Positions 42,750 through 51,016 of a stretch of 64,000 nt of DNA are shown piece by piece; the stretch's first letter is position 1; the number at the start of each line of letters is the position of its first letter. The DNA comes from Streptomyces sp. Y2F8-2. Its GTDB lineage: Bacteria; Actinomycetota; Actinomycetes; Streptomycetales; Streptomycetaceae. The stretch lies in NCBI RefSeq assembly GCF_014905555.1, contig NZ_BNGS01000011.1, positions 248,001 through 312,000 on the forward strand, given 5' to 3'. The position numbers were made by a program, and so were the translations under genes. Under the pieces are notes generated by a model that worked only from the letters and a program-made list of their open reading frames with translations, made no database searches and had not been told where the DNA came from.

Positions 42750-44591
42750 GTGGGGCTGACCGTTCGTGAGCGATGGATGCTTCTGCGACCACTACGAGAC
42801 ACCGGAGGTCCGCTACTTGTCGGGTTCGTTCTGCTGAAGATCGCGGAGGCCATGGTGCCCGCCGCGACCGCGGTCACCATGGCGCTGCTGGTCTCGCGGC
42901 TCGGCACCAGCAGCAGCGGCGAGGTCTTCGCCGTCGCCTTGGGGCCACTGCTCGCTTTCGGCGCGGTCCTGCTCGCCGGGCATGTGGTCGACGCGCTGGC
43001 GGAGCCGCTGCGATTCGTCGCCGAGGCCCGGATGGACGGTGCGCACCGGGCGCGCATCGCCCGGCTCGCGGCAGGCAGCCCCACCATCGGTGCCCTGGAG
43101 CGGCCGGAGGTCCAAAAGCAGATCCGGCTGGCCCGCGCCGACCCGGACAACTGGACCGAACGCACTCCTGGCCAGGGCGCCTTGGCGCAGCTGGGCGAGT
43201 TCGTCCGCATCTTGGGCATCACCGCCTCCTGCCTGGTGCTCGCCCGCTATGCCTGGTGGCTGGTCCCGGTCGTGCTCCTCGCCGCGGTCGCCGCCCGGTC
43301 CGTCGGGTACCGGCAGGGCCTGGCCTTCATCCGTCTGTGGCTGGCCGGTGTCCCGCACGGACGTCGCGCCCATATGTGGCAGGAGGTGCTCACCCAGCCG
43401 GCGGAGGCGAAGGAGGTGCGTGTCTTCGGTTTCGCCGAGTGGGGGCTGCAACGCGAGCAGCACCACATCCACGGCATGTTCGACCGCGCCTGGGCGGCGA
43501 GCGTGCGCGATCTCAACCGGCAGTGGGGCCGACTCGCCCTGACGGTGCTGGGCCTGGTCGCGGCCTATGTGCCGGTGGCTCTGGACGCCGCCCACGGCAC
43601 GACGACGGTGGCGGTCGAGACCGCTGTGTTCGCGGCGGGCTGGTCGGTGTTCACCGCACTCGACGGCCTCGACTGGCGCAACCGCCTCGGTGCCCTGCCG
43701 GTTCTTCAGGCGGCCCGGAAGCTGGATGAGGAGCTCGGGGCTCCCGCCGCCCCGGCCGATGCGGCCCCCGCAAGCCGACCCAAGGATGCTCCCCTGGTCC
43801 GCTTCGAGCAGGTGGAGTTCACCTACCCCGGCACCGAGCGCAAGGTCCTCGACGGTCTGGACCTGGAAATCCGTCCCGGCGAACTGCTGGCCGTCGTCGG
43901 CTTGAACGGCGCCGGCAAGTCCACTCTGATCAAGCTGCTCTCCTCGCTGTACGAACCCACCGCCGGCCGGATCACTGCCGACGGCACCGATATCGCCGAG
44001 CTCGGGCCGGCCGAGTGGCACCGCCGGATCTCGGTCGTCTTCCAGGACTTCGTCCGCTACCACCTCACCCTGGCCGACAATGTGACCCTCGGGCAGGCCG
44101 ACGGCACCGCCCCCGACCTCACCCGCGCCGAAGCCGCCGCCCGAGACGCGGGCCTTGACGAGGTGCTGGGCCGGCTGCCCCACGGCTGGGACACCCCGGT
44201 GGCCCGTTCGCGCACCGGCGGGGTGGACCTCTCCGGCGGCCAGTGGCAGCAGGTGGTGCTCGCCCGCGCGCTGTATGCCGTACGCAGCGGAGCCCGGTTG
44301 CTGGTGCTGGACGAGCCGACCGCGCACCTGGACGTGCGCACCGAGTTCGATGTCTTCTCCCGGCTGACCGCGCACCGGGGCAGCGGCAGCGTCGTGCTGA
44401 TCTCCCACCGGCTGTCCACGGTCCGCCAGGCCGACCGCATCGTCGTGCTCGACGGCGGCCGAATCACCGAGTCGGGCACCCATGAGGAACTGATGGCCCT
44501 CGGCGGCTCCTACGCGGAGATGTTCGCCATCCAGGCCGAGCGCTTCGTCGCCGGCTTCGACGACCGCATCGAGGACGGAGAGCTTGAGTGA
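42750..44591 (+). CDS. ABC exporter half-transporter (membrane plus ATPase), first subunit
   Basis: 613 residues from a GTG at 42750, preceded by GGAGGCG. Six membrane helices (to about 330) lead to an intact ATPase: VGLNGAGKST (about 384), LSGGQWQQVVLARAL (about 494), LLVLDEPTAHLD and LISHRLSTV. It resembles type IV exporters that often carry peptides or lipids. It is paired with a second half-transporter immediately downstream, so a heterodimer is likely. The frame is open upstream to 42543, including a CPAC motif, but without a ribosome-binding site. The pair sits between rseP and ispG. Confidence 0.8.
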   Translation: MGLTVRERWMLLRPLRDTGGPLLVGFVLLKIAEAMVPAATAVTMALLVSRLGTSSSGEVFAVALGPLLAFGAVLLAGHVVDALAEPLRFVAEARMDGAHRARIARLAAGSPTIGALERPEVQKQIRLARADPDNWTERTPGQGALAQLGEFVRILGITASCLVLARYAWWLVPVVLLAAVAARSVGYRQGLAFIRLWLAGVPHGRRAHMWQEVLTQPAEAKEVRVFGFAEWGLQREQHHIHGMFDRAWAASVRDLNRQWGRLALTVLGLVAAYVPVALDAAHGTTTVAVETAVFAAGWSVFTALDGLDWRNRLGALPVLQAARKLDEELGAPAAPADAAPASRPKDAPLVRFEQVEFTYPGTERKVLDGLDLEIRPGELLAVVGLNGAGKSTLIKLLSSLYEPTAGRITADGTDIAELGPAEWHRRISVVFQDFVRYHLTLADNVTLGQADGTAPDLTRAEAAARDAGLDEVLGRLPHGWDTPVARSRTGGVDLSGGQWQQVVLARALYAVRSGARLLVLDEPTAHLDVRTEFDVFSRLTAHRGSGSVVLISHRLSTVRQADRIVVLDGGRITESGTHEELMALGGSYAEMFAIQAERFVAGFDDRIEDGELE

Positions 44592-46385
44592 AGCGCTATC
44601 TGGCCCTGTGGGCCGAACTCTTCCGACTGTCCTGGCGGAAGGAGCCACGGCTGGTCGGGGGGCCTATTGGCGGCCCGGACGGCCTCCGTTGCCGCCGTCG
44701 CCGCCTCCGCTCTCTCCCTGCGCGAGGCCGTCGACGCGGCCCTCGCCCACCACGCGGGCCCGGCCGTGGCAGCCGCCCTGGGTGCGGCGCTCACCTACGG
44801 TGTCACCTCCCTCTTCCGCGGCGCGACGGGGAGCCTGCGGATCCTGCTGGTGGAAAAGGTCGGGCTGACCGACCTCTTGCAGCAGATCCACCGGGACATC
44901 GCCACCGTCGAGGGCCTGGACCACCTGGAGCGTACGGACTTCCTGGACCGCGTCACCGTCGTCCGCAACTCCGCCTGGGGCATCGCCGACAGCCTGTGGG
45001 CCTCGGTCGACGCGGTGTTCAACGTGGTGGAGGTGATCGTCGCGCTGGTGCTGCTGGGCACCATGAACCCCTGGCTGCTGTTCCTGCTCGCCTTCGCCGC
45101 CGTACCGCTGTGGTTCGACCAGCGCGGCCTGCGGGCGGTGAAGGAGGCGGAGACGGCTACGGCGGAGGCGTTCCGGCTGCAGCGGCATCTGTTCGAGCTG
45201 GCGACCTCGCCCTCGGCGGGCAAGGAACTGCGGGTGGCGGGATCCGGACCCCGGCTGGCCCGGCTCCAGCAGGAGGCCTGGGACGAGGCGATGCGCGGAC
45301 GTGCCAGGGCACGGATCAGCGCCGCGGTGTGGAAGATGTCGGGATGGGGACTGTTCACCGCGGGCTTCGTCGCCGGACTGGCGCTCGTCGCCCACCGGGT
45401 GGCGCACGGCCACGGCACGGTCGGTGACATCGTGCTCACCGTCGCGGTGGCCAACAACCTGCGTGAGTCCGTGCACTTCGCCGTCGTCCGGGCCACCGAC
45501 ACGGCGAGTGCGAGCCGGCTCATCGAACCGTACCTGTGGTTGCGCGACTGGGTCACGGCCGACCGCGCCCGGGTCCGGGGCGGCGAGAAGGCACCCGAGG
45601 TACTGCGCGCGGGCATCGCCTTCGAGAACGTCAGCTATGCCTACCCCGGCACCGACCGGCTCGCCCTGGACGGAGTCGATGTCACCCTGCCCGCGGGCTC
45701 GGTGGTCGCGATCGTCGGTGAGTACGGGTCGGGCAAGACGACCCTGGTCAAGCTGCTGGCCAAGTTCTACCGCCCGGACAGCGGCCGCATCACGGTGGAC
45801 GGAAGGGACCTCGCCGAACTGGATACCGAGGACTGGCGCTCCCGCTCCAGCGCCGCCTTCCAGGACTTCGGCCGTCTGCACACCTCCTTCGCCGAGGCGG
45901 TGGGGCTCGGCGACCTCGCGCATGTCGAGGACCGCGAACGCATCGCCGAGGCGGTGCGTGCCGCCGACGCCGAGTCGCTGGTGGCCCGGCTGCCCGACGG
46001 GCTGGACAGCCAGCTGGGCCGGGAGTTCGACGGTGTGGACCTCTCCGAGGGCCAGTGGCAGAAGACCGCGCTCGCCCGCGCCTCCATGCGGCCCGATCCG
46101 CTGCTGTTCGTCCTCGACGAGCCGACCGCCTCCCTGGACGCACCCAGCGAGGACGCCATCTTCGCCCGCTACATGCAGCGGGCCCGGGACCTGGCCACCC
46201 GCACCGGCGCGGTCACCGTGATCGTCTCGCACCGCTTCTCCACGGTCACCGGCGCCGACCTGATCCTGGTCCTGGACCACGGCCGACTCATCGAGGCGGG
46301 CACCCACGAGGAACTGGTCCTGCTCGGCGGCCGCTATGCCGACCTGTACTCGATCCAGGCCAACGCCTACGCCCCGACCGGTTGA
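44588..46385 (+). CDS. ABC exporter half-transporter, second subunit, with apparent frameshift
   Basis: The GTG at 44588 (GTGA overlap with the first subunit) starts VKRYLALWAELFRLSWR, typical of these exporters, but the frame breaks in the six-G run at 44657-44662. From there the true frame is +1 and runs to 46385 for about 570 residues. With one G fewer the join reads RLVGGLLAARTASV, a smooth membrane helix. The ATPase has GEYGSGKTT, LSEGQWQKTALARAS (Glu replaces the usual Gly), LFVLDEPTASLD and IVSHRFSTV. It may be a pseudogene, a sequencing error, or restart at the TTG at 44667. Confidence 0.7.
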
Positions 46386-46559
46386 CGCCCCCGGGTGGCC
46401 CTGATCGTGGCGAGGACGGCCGCCACACCCGGGACCACCATCGGGTGGACTCCTGGGATGCTGTGTCTCCGCGTTCATGTACGTGGCGTAATCTCGGAGC
46501 CTGGAGCCCGCCGTTTTCCGGGACCGCACCTTGATCCACAACTTGGGGTTGCACAGCAG

Positions 46560-47717
46560 ATGACTGCGATTTCACTCGGCATGCCGTCCGTTCCGACCAA
46601 GCTCGCCGAGCGCCGGAAGAGCCGGCAGATCCAGGTCGGACCTGTGGCGGTGGGCGGAGACGCCCCGGTGTCCGTGCAGTCGATGACGACGACCCGTACG
46701 TCGGACATCGGCGCCACCCTCCAGCAGATCGCGGAGCTGACGGCGTCGGGCTGCCAGATCGTCCGTGTCGCGTGCCCCACGCAGGACGACGCGGACGCCC
46801 TCGCGACCATCGCGAAGAAGTCGCAGATCCCGGTGATCGCGGACATCCACTTCCAGCCGAAGTACGTCTTCGCCGCGATCGAGGCCGGCTGCGCCGCCGT
46901 CCGCGTCAACCCGGGCAACATCAAGCAGTTCGACGACAAGGTCAAGGAGATCGCCAAGGCCGCCAAGGACCACGGCACTCCCATTCGGATCGGCGTCAAC
47001 GCGGGCTCCCTGGACAGGCGGCTGCTCCAGAAGTACGGCAAGGCGACCCCCGAGGCGCTCGTCGAGTCCGCGCTGTGGGAGGCGTCCCTCTTCGAGGAGC
47101 ACGACTTCCGGGACATCAAGATCTCCGTCAAGCACAACGACCCGGTCGTGATGATCGAGGCCTACCGGCAGCTCGCCGCCCAGTGCGACTACCCGCTGCA
47201 CCTGGGCGTCACCGAGGCCGGTCCCGCCTTCCAGGGCACGATCAAGTCGGCGGTCGCCTTCGGTGCGCTGCTGTCCCAGGGCATCGGCGACACCATCCGC
47301 GTGTCCCTGTCCGCGCCTCCGGTCGAGGAGGTCAAGGTCGGCATCCAGATCCTGGAGTCCCTCGGCCTGCGCGAGCGCGGCCTGGAGATCGTCTCCTGCC
47401 CGTCCTGCGGGCGCGCCCAGGTCGACGTCTACAAGCTGGCCGAGGAGGTCACCGCGGGCCTGACCGGCATGGACGTGCCGCTGCGCGTCGCCGTCATGGG
47501 CTGCGTGGTGAACGGCCCGGGCGAGGCCCGCGAGGCCGACCTCGGCGTCGCGTCCGGCAACGGCAAGGGCCAGATCTTCGTCAAGGGCGAGGTCATCAAG
47601 ACCGTGCCCGAGTCGAAGATCGTGGAGACCCTCATCGAGGAGGCCATGAAGCTCGCCGAGCAGATGCAGAAGGACGGCGCGGCCTCCGGCGAGCCGTCGG
47701 TGTCGGTCGCGGGCTGA
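46560..47717 (+). CDS. ispG: (E)-4-hydroxy-3-methylbut-2-enyl-diphosphate synthase
   Basis: 385 residues. The IspG/GcpE pattern is clear: SVQSMTTTRT near the start, VRVNPGNI, LGVTEAG, and the iron-sulfur cysteines in SCPSCGR and MGCVVNGPGEA. It makes HMBPP in the penultimate MEP step using a 4Fe-4S cluster. In Streptomyces it normally follows rseP closely; here two exporter genes and 170 bp intervene, so it must have its own promoter or depend on read-through. No strong -35/-10 pair stands out upstream (TAATCT at 46489 is a weak candidate). Confidence 0.94.
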   Translation: MTAISLGMPSVPTKLAERRKSRQIQVGPVAVGGDAPVSVQSMTTTRTSDIGATLQQIAELTASGCQIVRVACPTQDDADALATIAKKSQIPVIADIHFQPKYVFAAIEAGCAAVRVNPGNIKQFDDKVKEIAKAAKDHGTPIRIGVNAGSLDRRLLQKYGKATPEALVESALWEASLFEEHDFRDIKISVKHNDPVVMIEAYRQLAAQCDYPLHLGVTEAGPAFQGTIKSAVAFGALLSQGIGDTIRVSLSAPPVEEVKVGIQILESLGLRERGLEIVSCPSCGRAQVDVYKLAEEVTAGLTGMDVPLRVAVMGCVVNGPGEAREADLGVASGNGKGQIFVKGEVIKTVPESKIVETLIEEAMKLAEQMQKDGAASGEPSVSVAG

Positions 47718-47734
47718 GCACCGCTTCTTCTTCC

Positions 47735-47768
47735 CGGAGTCCCGTCACCCGTCGGTGGCGGGACTCCG
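47735..47768. terminator. Bidirectional hairpin between ispG and the HATPase gene
   Basis: A 15-bp stem with one G-U pair (47735-47749 with 47754-47768) and a 4-nt loop overlaps the 3' end of the converging HATPase gene. Confidence 0.8.
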
Positions 47769-48218
47769 TCGTACTTCCGCCCAGACGCCTTTCCCGGGGT
47801 TGCGCGGTAGGACACCCCACACATCGGCCAGCGCCTCCACGAGCAGGAGCCCACGTCCGGACTCGTCGTTCGCCGGGTCCTGCGGAGGCCGGGACTCGGG
47901 CAGCCGCTCCGTACGGGTGTCGGCGACCTCCAGACGCACCACCTCCGGCGTCTCGGTGAGCCGTACGTGGAAGTCCCGCCCCGGCACATGACCGTGCCGT
48001 ACGGCGTTGGCGGCCAGCTCGGAGGCGATGAGCGTGACGGTCTCGTTGAGGGGGCCGTCGTAGGGGTGCCCCCACTCGTCGAGACGGTGGGACACCAGAC
48101 GCCTGGCGAGCCGCGCGCCGCGCGGAGTGGACGTGAACCGCATGGCGAACTCGTGTGCGGGCGCGGTGCGGTTCTGAATATGCCAGTTGGAGGAGCTTGC
48201 CGACTTCATACCGCTCAC
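47745..48218 (-). CDS. HATPase-domain regulatory protein (SpoIIAB/RsbW-like)
   Basis: 157 residues. The GHKL ATP-binding fold is identified by the N box (ETVTLIASELAANAVRHG) and the Gly-rich ESGRGLLLVEALADVWG. Anti-sigma-type HATPases of this kind are very numerous in Streptomyces and often sit next to XRE and DUF397 genes, as here, where the XRE gene diverges 126 bp away. Binding partners are unknown. The GTG at 48218 and ATG at 48209 are both possible starts. Confidence 0.82.
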   Translation of the reverse strand: MSGMKSASSSNWHIQNRTAPAHEFAMRFTSTPRGARLARRLVSHRLDEWGHPYDGPLNETVTLIASELAANAVRHGHVPGRDFHVRLTETPEVVRLEVADTRTERLPESRPPQDPANDESGRGLLLVEALADVWGVLPRNPGKGVWAEVRRSPATDG

Positions 48219-48344
48219 CGTCGCGCACTCTGCGTAGCGTTGGACAGGGGCTCAGCCGGGACCACCGCGGGTTGTACGCGGGAGGGTCGCGTCTGTACGC
48301 GCGGCGAGCCGTGACCACGGCTGCGCGAGAGCGGTGAGGGGTGC

Positions 48345-49154
48345 ATGAGCGAGGAACAGGGGACGGGCGTACCGCACATCTTCGGACGGCAGTTGAAGAG
48401 GTTGCGCACGGCAGCGGAGATGGGGCGGGCCGAACTGGGGTCGCGGACGGGCTACTCCGAGTCGACCATCGCGTCGTTCGAGCAGGGGAGACGGATCCCG
48501 TCGGCGGAGTTCATCGCGCGGGCGGACGAAGTGCTCGGGGCGCACGGGGTGTTGCTGGAGTTGGTCGAGGAGATGGAGAGGGCGCAGTATCCGCCGTTCT
48601 TCCGGGACGCGGCGAAGTTGGAGAGGGAGGCGGTGGAGTGGCATGTGTACGACACGAGGGTCGTCAATGGCCTGTTGCAGACGGAGGATTACGCGCGCTC
48701 GGTCTTCACCATGCACCGCCCTGTGCTGGATGAGGAGACGATTGGACAGCGCGTGTCGGCCCGTCTGGCCAGACAACAGTTCTTTTCCAGGAAGCCGCTG
48801 CCCACCACCAGCTTCGTGATCGAGGAGTCGGTCCTGCGCAGGCGCCTCGGAGGGCGGATGGTCACACGCGGGCAGCTGGAACAGATCCTGCTCATCGGGC
48901 AGCGACGGCATGTGGAGATCCAGGTCATGCCGACCGACCGTGAAGAACATGCCGCACTCACCGGCCCGTTCACCTTGATCGAGACGAAGGAAGGGCGCAG
49001 GATCGCCTACGTGGAGGCGTACAAACACAGCCGCCTGTTCACCGATCGCGGGACCGTCAGGGAGCTCCAAGAGCAATATGGCGTCCTGCGTGCACAAGCT
49101 CTGACGCCACGCGAATCGTTGGCCTTCGTGGAAAAGCTGCTGGGGGAGACATGA
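48345..49154 (+). CDS. XRE-family regulator with DUF5753 domain
   Basis: 269 residues from the ATG at 48345. The helix-turn-helix spans about 10-65 (LKRLRTAAEMGRAELGSRTG, SESTIASFEQG). The remainder is DUF5753 (NGLLQTEDYARSV, RLARQQFF), the ligand/partner domain of Scr1/WhiJ-like proteins. Such regulators act in development or antibiotic control with a small DUF397 partner. The stop overlaps the DUF397 start by 4 nt, which supports a joint complex. Confidence 0.85.
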   Translation: MSEEQGTGVPHIFGRQLKRLRTAAEMGRAELGSRTGYSESTIASFEQGRRIPSAEFIARADEVLGAHGVLLELVEEMERAQYPPFFRDAAKLEREAVEWHVYDTRVVNGLLQTEDYARSVFTMHRPVLDEETIGQRVSARLARQQFFSRKPLPTTSFVIEESVLRRRLGGRMVTRGQLEQILLIGQRRHVEIQVMPTDREEHAALTGPFTLIETKEGRRIAYVEAYKHSRLFTDRGTVRELQEQYGVLRAQALTPRESLAFVEKLLGET

Positions 49155-49351
49155 ACGTCGAAGACTTGTCCAGGCTGAAATGGATCAAGAGCAGCTACAG
49201 CGACGGACAGGGAGGCCAGTGCGTCGAGGTCGCCACGGTCCCCGCCACCATCCACATCCGCGACTCCAAGCACACCCCCGAAACCGGCCCCACCCTCATG
49301 ATCCCGTTCGCGTCCTGGGAGGCCTTCATAGGGTTCACCGCTCGGCAGTGA
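49151..49351 (+). CDS. DUF397 small protein (BldB/WhiJ partner type)
   Basis: 66 residues. The KWIKSSYSDGQGGQCVEVA start and the HIRDSKHT and PFASWEAFI motifs define DUF397. These proteins pair with XRE-DUF5753 regulators in toxin-antitoxin-like or developmental switches. Translational coupling with the upstream XRE gene is evident. Confidence 0.88.
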   Translation: MNVEDLSRLKWIKSSYSDGQGGQCVEVATVPATIHIRDSKHTPETGPTLMIPFASWEAFIGFTARQ

Positions 49352-49457
49352 GTCACGGCGGTCCCAAAAGCCACAGCAGACCCCCACCGGGGGGCACCGT
49401 CCAGGCGCGGCAGGTACAGTGCGGAGATCAGCAGACCCAAGGGTGAGGCTCCCGCAC

Positions 49458-50306
49458 GTGTTGACGCAGACGACCACCCGGGTCCTCGAACCGAGTGACC
49501 TGGACGCCGCACTCGCCGTCCTCGACCGCGACCCCGTCGCGAACGCCTTCGTGACGTCCCGCGTCCATGTCGCGGGCCTCGATCCCTGGCGCCTCGGCGG
49601 GGAGATGTGGGGCTGGTACGAGGACGGCATGCTGACCTCGCTGTGCTACGCCGGCGCCAACCTCGTCCCGATCTGTGCCACCCCGCGCGCGGTGCGGGCC
49701 TTCGCCGACCGCGCCCGGCGCACCGGCCGCCGCTGCTCCTCGATCGTCGGCCCCGCCGAGTCCACCGCCCAGTTGTGGCGGCTGCTGGAGCCGAGCTGGG
49801 GCCCCGCCCGCGAGGTCCGGGCCCACCAGCCGCTCATGGTCACCGACCGCATGCCCGACGACATCGCCCCCGATCCGCACGTCCGCCGCATCCGCAAGGA
49901 CGAGATGGAGACGATCATGCCGGCGTGCGTGGCGATGTTCACCGAGGAGGTCGGCGTCTCCCCGCTGGCCGGCGACGGAGGGCTGCTCTACCAGGCACGG
50001 GTCGCCGAACTGGTCGGCGCCGGCCGCTCCTTCGCCCGCCTCGACGACGGCGGCAGGGTCGTCTTCAAGGCGGAGATCGGTGCCGCGACCCCACTGGCCT
50101 GCCAGATCCAGGGGGTGTGGGTGGCCCCCGAGTACCGGGGGATGGGCCTGGCCGCACCGGGTATGGCGGCCGTGCTGCGCTACGCGCTGACCGATGTGGC
50201 CCCGGTGGTGAGCCTGTACGTCAACGACTTCAACACCCCCGCGCGACGGACGTACCACAGGGTGGGCTTCCAGGAGGTCGGGGCGTTCATGAGCGTCCTG
50301 TTCTGA
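49458..50306 (+). CDS. GNAT acetyltransferase with DUF4081 N-terminal domain
   Basis: 282 residues from the GTG at 49458. The first 130 residues match DUF4081 (LDRDPVANAFVTSRV, WGWYEDGMLTSLCYAG). The C-terminal GNAT domain has the acetyl-CoA loop VWVAPEYRGMGLAAPGMAAV and ends YHRVGFQEVG. It lies upstream of proS in the housekeeping cluster; its acceptor substrate is unknown. Confidence 0.8.
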   Translation: MLTQTTTRVLEPSDLDAALAVLDRDPVANAFVTSRVHVAGLDPWRLGGEMWGWYEDGMLTSLCYAGANLVPICATPRAVRAFADRARRTGRRCSSIVGPAESTAQLWRLLEPSWGPAREVRAHQPLMVTDRMPDDIAPDPHVRRIRKDEMETIMPACVAMFTEEVGVSPLAGDGGLLYQARVAELVGAGRSFARLDDGGRVVFKAEIGAATPLACQIQGVWVAPEYRGMGLAAPGMAAVLRYALTDVAPVVSLYVNDFNTPARRTYHRVGFQEVGAFMSVLF

Positions 50307-50381
50307 GCGCGCCGCAGGGACCCCGGGCGCTGAAGGGCACGTCGCAGACGGCCCGCAGCCGAGCCCCACCGCGTACCCCTG

Positions 50382-50387
50382 TAGGCT
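50382..50387 (+). promoter_or_regulatory. -10 box (TAGGCT) for a leaderless GNAT transcript
   Basis: TAGGCT ends 7 nt before the ATG at 50395, so transcription would start at or next to the start codon. No ribosome-binding site is present. Confidence 0.5.
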
Positions 50388-50394
50388 CACGACC

Positions 50395-50943
50395 ATGCCT
50401 CGTACCGTCGACGACGTCGTGATCGGCCCCCTGGACCTGTCCGCCCGTGTCGACGAGGCGCTCGCCGTCCAGGCCCTCGCGTTCGGGCTGGGCGCCGACG
50501 AGGTCGCCGTACGCCGCCAGATCGTGCTGCGGCACATGACCTACCCGGCAGCCCGCGCGTTCGGCGCCACCACCGCGGACGGACGGCTCGTCGGGTTCGT
50601 GTACGGCATGCCCAACGACCGCGCGCACTGGTGGTCCACCGTCGTCGAACCGTATCTGCGCGCCCAGGGCCACGACGACTGGCTCGACGACTCGTTCGTG
50701 ATCACCGAGCTGCACGTCCACCCGCGGTACCAGAACCGCGGCATCGGCCGCGCCCTGATCACCACCATCACCGACGGCGCCACCGAGCCCCGCTCGATCC
50801 TCTCCGCGATCGACACCGACAGCCCGGCCCGCGGCCTGTACCACTCGCTGGGCTATGTGGATCTCGCGCGGCAGGTCCTCTTCCCGAGCGCGCCGAAACC
50901 GTACGCGGTGATGGGCGCCCCGCTGCCCCTGCGACGCCGTTAA
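50395..50943 (+). CDS. GNAT-family N-acetyltransferase
   Basis: 182 residues. The acetyl-CoA-binding loop is seen as HVHPRYQNRGIGRALI, and a GLYHSLGYVDLARQ motif closes the fold. The N-terminal part has an Ala/Leu-rich helix preceding GFVYGMPNDRAHWW. Substrate unknown. The transcript may be leaderless. Confidence 0.82.
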   Translation: MPRTVDDVVIGPLDLSARVDEALAVQALAFGLGADEVAVRRQIVLRHMTYPAARAFGATTADGRLVGFVYGMPNDRAHWWSTVVEPYLRAQGHDDWLDDSFVITELHVHPRYQNRGIGRALITTITDGATEPRSILSAIDTDSPARGLYHSLGYVDLARQVLFPSAPKPYAVMGAPLPLRRR

Positions 50944-51016
50944 CGGATTTCCACCCGCACGGCAAGCCCGGCTAACCTCCTAGCCATCACCCTTACGCGG
51001 CAGGAGTACCAGAACC

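Noticed and set aside
42750..46385. Part of a peptide natural-product cluster
   Set aside because: No precursor peptide, cyclase, dehydratase or protease gene accompanies the exporter pair.
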